This document shows, piece after piece, positions 1-6,466 of a stretch of 9,541 bases of DNA. The translations under genes and the position numbers were made by a program. The stretch lies in the NCBI GenBank assembly GCA_026785785.1, contig JAJAZI010000098.1:1-9541 (forward strand). Direction: 5' to 3'. Below the pieces are notes generated by a model that saw only the letters and a program-made list of their open reading frames with translations, was not told the DNA's origin and did not search any database. Source of the stretch: Microbacteriaceae bacterium. GTDB taxonomy: Bacteria; Actinomycetota; Actinomycetes; Actinomycetales; Microbacteriaceae. How positions within the stretch are numbered: the first letter of the stretch is position 1; each line of letters starts with the position of its first letter.

Positions 1-224
1 CATATGTCCCCTCCGAACCCGCGCACCCAGCACAAGTCGGCAACTCGCGGCCCCCTGACCCCACCCCGCCCGCGAGTCGCCCACATATGTCCCCTCCGAA
101 CCCGCGCACCCAGCACAAGTCGGCAACTCGCGGCCCCCTGACCCCACCCCGCCCGCGAGTCGCCCACATATGTCCCCTCCACACCCCGAGACACGACACA
201 AGTGGGCAACTCGCGCAATGCGAG
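1..224. repeat. 83-bp tandem repeat with internal palindrome (2 perfect copies plus a degraded third)
   Basis: Positions 1-83 and 84-166 are identical. A third copy starts at 167 with the same 14 bases (CATATGTCCCCTCC), then diverges but keeps the CACAAGT-GGCAACTCGCG core. Each full copy contains an imperfect inverted repeat: arm 36-50 pairs with arm 70-84 (13 of 15 positions, core ACTCGCGG/CCGCGAGT) around a C-rich 19-nt loop. The third copy keeps a shorter version, CTCGC/GCGAG at 210-224 with a 5-nt loop. It lies in non-coding DNA upstream of the broken membrane-hydrolase gene and continues to the window edge, so the true copy number is unknown. It could be a REP-like intergenic element or a local duplication; its function cannot be read from the sequence. 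Confidence 0.9.
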
Positions 225-245
225 GTCGTAAGGTCGCGAGGTCGT
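222..245. repeat. Three consecutive GAGGTCGT-like octamers
   Basis: GAGGTCGT (222-229), AAGGTCGC (230-237) and GAGGTCGT (238-245) lie head to tail just upstream of the weak promoter candidate. Direct 8-bp repeats in this place could be a regulator site, or simple slippage. No known operator is recognised. Confidence 0.35.
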
Positions 246-264
246 GACCGAGCAACCGGCACCG

Positions 265-293
265 TAGACCGGGCCGTTGGCCGCGAGTACTGT
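265..293 (+). promoter_or_regulatory. Weak candidate promoter for the membrane-hydrolase pseudogene
   Basis: TAGACC (265-270) resembles a -35 box (4 of 6 to TTGACA). It is followed after 17 bp by TACTGT (288-293), which fits the actinobacterial TAnnnT -10 pattern. Transcription would start near 300, leaving a leader of about 75 nt before the proposed GTG at 375. Such matches arise easily by chance, so this is tentative. Confidence 0.25.
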
Positions 294-592
294 GTCCCGC
301 ATCCGACGATTGGACCGGGGATGCTGGGATTCGAGAGGTTCCGCCCGGTACGCCAGGCCCGCGTCCCGGGGAAGGTGCTCGAGCTGCGCATCCACGGCAT
401 CAAGAACACCCCTCCGGCCGAAATGCTCGAGCGCGAAGTAGGCGACATTGCCCGGGATCGGAACGACGACCTCGGCGGTTCTGGCGGGAGCGCGCATCCG
501 CGGCACCCGAGGGGGTCCGCCGGGAGGCCTACTCGTGGGGAGCGCTGGCCAGGTCCGACGGCGGCGCTCCCGCCGGCATCGGGCAGCTCATC

Positions 593-1591
593 GTGCACGT
601 CGGCTGGTTCCTGCTGCTGCCGTTCGGCCTCGTGAACGTCGCCTACTGGACCAGGCGGATTCCCGACCAGAGCGACCCACAGGCCTGGCGCGGGGGCCAC
701 GGGTCCGGCTACGTGCGCATCTTCGGGCTGGGCGTGACGTTGCTCTACGTGATGGCGCTCGCAACGGTGAGCATCGAGCTCGTCGGCGTGCTGTGCTACC
801 GGGCGAGCGGGCTGTGCGCAGGGCTTCCCGAGCAGTTTGCAGTTCTCGCGGGTATCCCGCGCGCGACGCGCCTGGCCATCTTCACCGCCCTTCCGCTGGC
901 CGGGGTGCTCGTGCTCTATCTGCTGTCCGCCCGCGCCCGATCGCGCTATGAGGCGAGCGTCGCCCTCATGACCGCCGCTCCGACCTCCGGGCTGGCGTGG
1001 CCGATGCTCGCCACCCGCGGATTCTGGAGCAGGTCGAGGGTCACCGGCGGCATGGAGAGACTGCACGTGGCCGCGACGGTGTTCCTGCTCGCCGCGATGC
1101 TCGCGTGGGACCAGCTCTTCTCGCCCTACCCGCAGTGCGACAGCCCCGAGCGGTTCTTCTCGCCGGGCTGCCTCGCGACCGGTCCGCTCGCGGCCAACCC
1201 GTGGACGACCGTGTCGCTCGCGGTCGCGGCCCTCGGCCTAGGCCTCGTCGTACTTCTCGTCGTGCCCGGCACTCCCGGGTGGGGCCTGCTCGTTCGCCGC
1301 CGATCCTCGCTGTGGATGCTGGTGGGAAGCCTTGTGGTGCTGCTCGGCACCGCTGTCGCGACGAGCATCGCCGGGCGGGAGCTCGCCGCGGTGAGCTCGC
1401 CGTTCCTCGGCCTCGTCTCGACGCCGGGCAACCTCATCGGCATCCTGCTCGTCCTCGCGATCGCGGCCCTCGGCTGGCGTCGGGGTGTGCCACCGGCCCT
1501 CACCGCGGCGCTGGTCGGCCTGGTGATCGCCGTGCCGTTCTCCCGCTACTTCCTCGCCGGCGTTTTTCAACTCGGCGCCGAGGAGCCGTGA
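593..1591 (+). CDS. N-terminal membrane fragment of the broken hydrolase gene
   Basis: This open stretch starts at an internal GTG, but its frame is open from 479, so 593 is unlikely to be a natural start. It encodes about eight hydrophobic segments, including HVGWFLLLPFGLVNVAYW, a helix around YVRIFGLGVTLLYVMALA, LAIFTALPLAGVLVLYLL, LHVAATVFLLAAMLAW, TVSLAVAALGLGLVVLLVV, LWMLVGSLVVLLGTAVA and LIGILLVLAIAALGW. It ends in LGAEEP then TGA. No catalytic motif lies in this part. Translation from here would give a membrane piece without the hydrolase end. It is best read as part of the pseudogene at 375-3001. Confidence 0.5.
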   Translation: MHVGWFLLLPFGLVNVAYWTRRIPDQSDPQAWRGGHGSGYVRIFGLGVTLLYVMALATVSIELVGVLCYRASGLCAGLPEQFAVLAGIPRATRLAIFTALPLAGVLVLYLLSARARSRYEASVALMTAAPTSGLAWPMLATRGFWSRSRVTGGMERLHVAATVFLLAAMLAWDQLFSPYPQCDSPERFFSPGCLATGPLAANPWTTVSLAVAALGLGLVVLLVVPGTPGWGLLVRRRSSLWMLVGSLVVLLGTAVATSIAGRELAAVSSPFLGLVSTPGNLIGILLVLAIAALGWRRGVPPALTAALVGLVIAVPFSRYFLAGVFQLGAEEP

Positions 1592-1705
1592 CTCTACGTC
1601 GCAGCGGCCGGGGTCGCCGTCGCGGCGCAGCTCGCCGTCGTCGTCTTCCCCCGGCGTCCCAGCCGGAGGCCGTCGGAGGGGTGGAGCGGAGCCGGCCCCG
1701 GGGTC

Positions 1706-3001
1706 GTGCTGCTGCTGGCCCTCGGCATCGCCATGGCGCTGTCGACGGTGCTGGTCGTCGGGGTCGCCGCGTGGCTGTCCCGCCCGCAGGCGAGCGGCAT
1801 CCCGTCGCCGACCCTCGAGGTTCCCGGCGTCTGGGCCGACTTCGCCCGCTGGTTCCTCGTGATCGTCGTTCTCTTCGTAGTCGGGGTCGCCGCCGTCTTC
1901 GCCCGGCACCTGGTCGGCTACCCGGGCATGACGACACCGACCGTCGACGAGATCGTCGGCTACGAGCGCTATGCGCTCGCAAGCTACGGCGAGCGGGGAC
2001 CGGCGCGCATCCCGGTCGCGGAGCCGCCGCCCCCGCGGGTGCTTGTCGCCCGCCGCACCGCCGGCATCCTGCATCGGGCGGAACCGGTGCTCGGTGCCCT
2101 CGCGGCGTTCTTCGGGGCCGCGCTCGTCCTCACCGCCGCCCCCGACCTGAAGAAGATCTTCCCGGGTGCTGCGGGCGCGGCTGTGAACAGCATCGTCGAG
2201 CAGGCCCCGGACGTCGCCCTCGCCGTTCTCGCGGCCATCGTCGCCGCCGCGTTCGCCGCGGTGGCGGCGAACGCCCTCACGACCACGGAGCGCCCGATCG
2301 GGCTGCTCTGGGACCTCATCTGCTTCCTGCCGAGGGCCGGGCACCCGTTCGGCCCGCCGTGCTACTCCGAGCGGGTCGTGCCGGAGGTCAACCGCCGGAT
2401 CCGGGAATGGATGTCTCCGACCGGCGGCACCCCGCAGCGCCACGTCGTGCTCTCCGCGCACAGCCTCGGCGCCGTGCTCGCGACCGCCTGCATCTTCGCG
2501 CTGCGAGGGCAGGGCGACGTGCCCATGGACCGCGTGGGGCTGAGCACCTACGGGGTGCAGCTGCGCCCGTACTTCGGGCGGTTCTTCCCCGAACTGTTCG
2601 GCGCCGAGGTGATAGGAACCCGGCCGTGCGCCGGTCCCTCGCTCATAGCGCCGGATCCGTGGCTCGCGCAGGTGCGGGAGGATGAGCGGGCTCCGGCGGT
2701 GCGGCCCCGGACGGACAGCCTGGTCGGCATCCTCCGGTCAGGCGGGTCGGACCCGGCCTGGGTGAACCTCTGGCGGCGCACCGACTTCCTCGGCTTCCCC
2801 GCGGCCAGCTACCGGGACGGCAACGGGGTCGATCGCGGCGCCAGCGAACTCGACCTGCGCACCTACCTGCCGACGATCGCGACCCACGGGCACTATCCGC
2901 TGACCCCGCAGTACGAGGCCGCCCTGCGCGAGGTGCTGCGGCGACTCGGCGTGGGCTCGTCACCGAAAGTCGCGCGAGGTCGTCCTGGCCGTGAGCGCTA
3001 G
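1706..3001 (+). CDS. C-terminal fragment: membrane helices plus alpha/beta hydrolase domain
   Basis: This is in the same frame as the preceding fragment, and the frame is open from 1592. GTG 1706 is only the first possible restart and has no clear ribosome binding site. It encodes about five membrane helices (for example VVLLLALGIAMALSTVLVV, a helix around WFLVIVVLFVVGVAAVF, and VALAVLAAIVAAAFAAV). A soluble hydrolase part follows: HVVLSAHSLGAVLATA gives a nucleophile elbow of the AHSLG type (Ser codon 2462). WRRTDFLGFP (Asp codon 2783) and THGHYPL (His codons 2885 and 2891) could supply the acid and the histidine. The last about 15 residues (GSSPKVARG onwards) look like a run-on past the family's usual end. 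Whether this piece is made alone is unknown. Confidence 0.5.
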   Translation: MLLLALGIAMALSTVLVVGVAAWLSRPQASGIPSPTLEVPGVWADFARWFLVIVVLFVVGVAAVFARHLVGYPGMTTPTVDEIVGYERYALASYGERGPARIPVAEPPPPRVLVARRTAGILHRAEPVLGALAAFFGAALVLTAAPDLKKIFPGAAGAAVNSIVEQAPDVALAVLAAIVAAAFAAVAANALTTTERPIGLLWDLICFLPRAGHPFGPPCYSERVVPEVNRRIREWMSPTGGTPQRHVVLSAHSLGAVLATACIFALRGQGDVPMDRVGLSTYGVQLRPYFGRFFPELFGAEVIGTRPCAGPSLIAPDPWLAQVREDERAPAVRPRTDSLVGILRSGGSDPAWVNLWRRTDFLGFPAASYRDGNGVDRGASELDLRTYLPTIATHGHYPLTPQYEAALREVLRRLGVGSSPKVARGRPGRER

Positions 3002-6000
3002 CACCTCGAAGCGGTCGGCGAGCAGGTTCACGACGCCCTCGGGGGACCGCTCGAGGATCCCGCGCACGATGACGGCGGGCGCCTCCCTGGTGATACGCCG
3101 GTAGCGGTTCCACACCCCGACGCTGCAGATGACATTGACGAGCCCGGTCTCGTCCTCGAGGTTGATGAACGTGATCCCGCTCGCCGTCGCCGGGCGCTGG
3201 CGGTGGGTGACCACCCCGCCGACCTCCACCCGGCGCCCCGACTCCGCGACCCGCAACTGCGCGGAGGAGAGCACCCCGCGCACCTCGAGCGCCTCCCGCA
3301 CGTGGCGGAGCGGATGGTCGGCGGGGGAGATCCCGGTGGCCCAGAGGTCCGAGACGAGCGTCTCCGCCTCGGTCGGCAGCTCGAACAGGGGAGGCTGCAC
3401 CGAGACGTGACTGCCGGGCAGGTATTCGGCCCGGTTGTGGGCGGCGTCGCCGGCCGCCCACAGCGCCTCGCGCTGGGTCAGCCCGAACACCTCGAAGGCG
3501 CCGGCTGCAGCGAGCGACTCGAGCTGCGCGGTGTCGAGTCCGACGCGGTGCACGAGGTCGGCCATGTCGGCGTAGTCGCGGGTGGCGCGCTCCTCGACGA
3601 TGCGCTGCGCGAGTGCCGCCCCGATGCCTCGTACTTCGGCGAGCCCGAGCCGCACGGCGAACGCCCCGTCGCGGCGGTGGTCGTCACAGTCGAAGTGGGC
3701 AGTGCGGTCGAAGACGGGCACCGGAGGCTGCTCGAAGTGCAGGCACTGCGCCGAGCCGGTCGGCAGCGCCACGGCATCCGGCGCCCGGCTGGTGAGCGCC
3801 TCGAGCCCGGCATCCGCCCCCGAGCGGAGGATGTCGGGCCGGCGCACCTCGACGCCGTGCCGACGCGCGTCGGCCACGAGCGTCTGGGGGGAGTAGAAGC
3901 CCATCGGCTGGGCGCGCAGCAGGGCGGTGAGGAAGGCGGCGGGGTAGTGCAGGCGCAGCCAGGAGCTCGCGTAGACGAGCAGGCCGAAGCTGAGCGAGTG
4001 GCTCTCGGCGAATCCGAAGTTCGCGAACGCCTGAATCTTGCCGTAGATCTCGTCGGCGGTCTCGCCGGTGAGCCCGTTCTCGGCCATGCCGGCGTAGAGC
4101 TTGGCGCGTAGCGACTCGATGCGCTCGACCCCGCGCTTGGACCCCATCGCCCGGCGTAGCAGGTCGGCGTCTTCGCCGGTGCAGCCGCCGACGGCCATCG
4201 CCATCTGCATGAGCTGCTCCTGGAAGACGGGGATGCCGAGGGTGCGCTCGAGCGGCTCGACCAGCTTCGGATGCAGGTAGGTGACCTTCTCCGTGCCGAG
4301 CTTCCGGCGCACGAACGGGTGCACCGCGCCGCCCTGGATGGGGCCGGGGCGAATCATCGCGATCTGCACCACGAGGTCGTAGAAGCGGCGCGGCTGCAGC
4401 CTCGGCAGCAGGCCCATCTGGGCGCGGCTCTCGACTTGGAACACCCCGATCGAGTCGGCGCGGCACAGCTGGTCGTAGACCCCCGCCTCCTCGCGCGGGA
4501 GTGTCGCGAGGGTCCAGCTCTCGCCGAGGTTTGCCGCCGCGAGGTCGAAGGTGTGCTGCAGAGCGGCGAGCATCCCGAGGCCGAGCAGGTCGAACTTGAC
4601 CAGCCCCATCCAGGCGCAGTCGTCCTTGTCCCACTGCAGCACGGTGCGCTTCTCCATGCGGGCGTGCTCGATCGGCACGACCTCGCCCACCGGGCGGTCG
4701 GTGAGCACCATGCCGCCGGAGTGGATGCCGAGGTGGCGGGGGAACTTCAGCACCTCGTGCGCGAGGTCGATCACGGCATCCGGGATGTCGTGGTCGGCGC
4801 TCGAGACGGTCGCGCCCCATCGCTCGACCTGCTTCGACCAGGCGTCCTGCTGGCCGGGGGAGTAACCGAGCGCCTTCGCCATGTCGCGCACCGCGAACTT
4901 CGGCCGGTAGGTGATGACATTCGCGACCTGCGCGGCGTTCTGCCTGCCGTACTTGCCGTAGACGTACTGGATGACCTCCTCGCGCCGGTTGGAGTCGAAG
5001 TCCACGTCGATGTCGGGCTCCTCGTCGCGCATGCTCGACAGGAACCGCTCGAACGGGAGCTTGTAGAAAATCGAGTCGACGGCCGTGATGCCGAGCACGA
5101 AGCACACGGCGGAGTTCGCCGCCGACCCCCGCCCCTGGCAGAGGATGCCGCGCCCCCTCGCGAAGGAGACGATGTCGTGCACGATGAGGAAGTAGCCGGG
5201 GAAGTCCTTGACCTCGATCACCTCGAGCTCGCGCTCGATGCGCCGGCGGTCCTCCGGGGTGAGTCGCGGGTACTTCTCGGCGACGCCCTGCCAGACGAGG
5301 TGCCGCAGCCAGCTCATCGGCGTGTGCCCCTCCGGCACCTCCTGCTTCGGCAGGCCGGGCCTGGCGCTCCGCAACCGGAAGCTCAGGTCGGCGGCGAGTT
5401 CGACGGTCTGCTCGACGGCGCCGGGGTAGCGGGAGAAGCGCGCCGCCATCTCGCGGCCGGAACGCAAGTGCGCGGCCCCGGATGCCGGCAGCCAGCCGTC
5501 CATCTCGTCGAGGCTGCGGCGTGCGCGCACGGCCGAGAGCGCCGTGGCGAGGTGGTGCTGCTTCGGGGTCGCGTAGTGCACGTTGCCGGTGGCGACCGCG
5601 CGGAGGCCGCGCCGCTGCGCGATGGCGAACAGCGCGTCGTTGTGGTCGCTGTCGAGCGGACCTCCCTGGTCGTAGAGCTCGACGACGACGTTGTCCGCAC
5701 CGAAGAGGTCGACGAGCCGGTCCACCTCACGCGCCGCTGCCGCGATGCCCTCGCCGCCGTCCCCGCCCGGCAGCGCACCCGTGAGCGGCAGCGCACCGGT
5801 GAGCGGCAGCGCGCCGGTGAGCGGCAGCGCGCCGGTGAGCGCTTGGCGCACCCGGCCCTTGCGGCCCCCGGTCAGCAGCATCCAGTGCCCGGATGCCCGC
5901 TCGGCGAGCTCGTCGAGGTCGTACACCGGGCGGCCCTTCGCCCCGCCGGCGAGCTGGGCAGCGGTGATGGCTCCGGCGAGCCGGTGGTAGCCCTCCTCGC

Positions 6001-6466
6001 GGCGCGCGAGCACGACGAGGTGGCTGCCCTCCGGGTCGGCGACGCCCAGCTGGGGAGAGTTCAGGCCCAGCGACAGCTCGGCGCCGAACACCGTCGCGAT
6101 CTGCGGATGCGACTCGGCGGCCTCCGCCATCCGCACGATGCCGTAGAGGCCGTCGTGGTCGGTGAGGCCCAGCGCGGACAGGCCGAGCGCGGACGCCTCC
6201 TCGAGCAGCTCCTCCGGCGACGATGCCCCATCGAGAAAGCTGAAGTTCGAGTGGGCGTGCAGTTCGGCGTAGGGCACGGTCTCGGCGGGGCCTGGGCGAG
6301 CATCTGAATCCGAGGGCGGAACGGGCGGCTCGTACGGCTGGCGCTTGGCCGACCAGGCCGGGCTGTCGCCGCCGTCGGCGCCGGCCGGGGGAGCGCCGGG
6401 GCGCCGCGAGTCGGAGAGGGTGCGCTCGAACTCCGACCACGGGATCGGGGGGTTGCTCCAGCCCAT
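2960..6466 (-). CDS. dnaE2: Error-prone DNA polymerase III alpha subunit DnaE2 (ImuC)
   Basis: A C-family DNA polymerase of 1168 aa that performs mutagenic translesion synthesis with ImuA' and ImuB. Start ATG 6466 was chosen because it shares its A with the imuB stop (TGATG) and has GAGG 8 nt upstream (6475-6478). Residues 1-65 are a Pro/Gly-rich leader. The PHP domain follows: YAELHAHSNFSFLDG (66-80) and GLTDHDGLYG (100-109) keep the metal-ligand His/Asp residues, and GNVHY is at 294-298. CQGRGSAANSA (443-453) and PDIDVDFD (484-491) mark the palm, with the third catalytic Asp at 626 in VKFDLLGL. A helix-hairpin-helix region lies near 940-990 and an OB fold near 1078-1140. As is usual for DnaE2, no tau-binding C-terminus is seen. 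An LTGALP repeat at residues 208-233 is an unusual insert in the PHP domain. It is the last gene of the SOS operon. Confidence 0.97.
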   Translation of the reverse strand: MGWSNPPIPWSEFERTLSDSRRPGAPPAGADGGDSPAWSAKRQPYEPPVPPSDSDARPGPAETVPYAELHAHSNFSFLDGASSPEELLEEASALGLSALGLTDHDGLYGIVRMAEAAESHPQIATVFGAELSLGLNSPQLGVADPEGSHLVVLARREEGYHRLAGAITAAQLAGGAKGRPVYDLDELAERASGHWMLLTGGRKGRVRQALTGALPLTGALPLTGALPLTGALPGGDGGEGIAAAAREVDRLVDLFGADNVVVELYDQGGPLDSDHNDALFAIAQRRGLRAVATGNVHYATPKQHHLATALSAVRARRSLDEMDGWLPASGAAHLRSGREMAARFSRYPGAVEQTVELAADLSFRLRSARPGLPKQEVPEGHTPMSWLRHLVWQGVAEKYPRLTPEDRRRIERELEVIEVKDFPGYFLIVHDIVSFARGRGILCQGRGSAANSAVCFVLGITAVDSIFYKLPFERFLSSMRDEEPDIDVDFDSNRREEVIQYVYGKYGRQNAAQVANVITYRPKFAVRDMAKALGYSPGQQDAWSKQVERWGATVSSADHDIPDAVIDLAHEVLKFPRHLGIHSGGMVLTDRPVGEVVPIEHARMEKRTVLQWDKDDCAWMGLVKFDLLGLGMLAALQHTFDLAAANLGESWTLATLPREEAGVYDQLCRADSIGVFQVESRAQMGLLPRLQPRRFYDLVVQIAMIRPGPIQGGAVHPFVRRKLGTEKVTYLHPKLVEPLERTLGIPVFQEQLMQMAMAVGGCTGEDADLLRRAMGSKRGVERIESLRAKLYAGMAENGLTGETADEIYGKIQAFANFGFAESHSLSFGLLVYASSWLRLHYPAAFLTALLRAQPMGFYSPQTLVADARRHGVEVRRPDILRSGADAGLEALTSRAPDAVALPTGSAQCLHFEQPPVPVFDRTAHFDCDDHRRDGAFAVRLGLAEVRGIGAALAQRIVEERATRDYADMADLVHRVGLDTAQLESLAAAGAFEVFGLTQREALWAAGDAAHNRAEYLPGSHVSVQPPLFELPTEAETLVSDLWATGISPADHPLRHVREALEVRGVLSSAQLRVAESGRRVEVGGVVTHRQRPATASGITFINLEDETGLVNVICSVGVWNRYRRITREAPAVIVRGILERSPEGVVNLLADRFEVLALTARTTSRDFR
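5769..5840 (-). repeat. 18-bp x 4 in-frame tandem repeat inside dnaE2
   Basis: Four head-to-tail units at 5769-5786, 5787-5804, 5805-5822 and 5823-5840, differing at one or two bases each. On the coding strand they give LTGALP-type hexapeptides (residues about 209-233), followed by a GGDGGEG linker. They lie between GGRKGRVRQA and the AAREVDRLVDLFG helix of the PHP domain, so probably in a surface loop. The near identity of the units suggests recent expansion. Confidence 0.95.

Larger units (their letters stand above)
375..3001 (+). pseudogene. Broken multi-spanning membrane protein with alpha/beta hydrolase (lipase-like) domain
   Basis: One ancestral gene of about 875 codons can be rebuilt from two frames. 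Frame A runs from GTG 375 (or ATG 321) and begins with LELRIHGIKNTPP, a start I recall from large uncharacterised actinobacterial membrane proteins. After DDLGG (465-479) the sense passes to the next frame, beginning FWRERASAAPEGVRREAYSWG. One missing T in GGTTCTGG (about 478-482) explains this. That frame then meets TGA at 1589-1591, yet continues open on the far side with more membrane helices (LYVAAAGVAV onwards) to TAG at 2999-3001. TGG (Trp) to TGA is the simplest origin of the stop. Two independent lesions argue for a true pseudogene, although two sequencing errors cannot be excluded. The 3' end overlaps the convergent dnaE2 by 42 bp. Function is unknown; a membrane lipase or esterase is an inference. 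Confidence 0.75.

Noticed and set aside
476..484. Programmed frameshift in the hydrolase gene
   Set aside because: No slippery heptamer or downstream pseudoknot is evident, and a second lesion (TGA at 1589) favours decay or sequence error.
997..2685. A 562-codon open frame on the + strand through the hydrolase region
   Set aside because: It is an Arg/Pro/Gly-rich shadow frame, while the alternative frame encodes clean membrane helices and a lipase motif.
4271..6307. A 678-codon open frame on the + strand
   Set aside because: It lies antisense to conserved dnaE2 motifs and is a shadow caused by high third-position GC; its translation is low-complexity with no family pattern.
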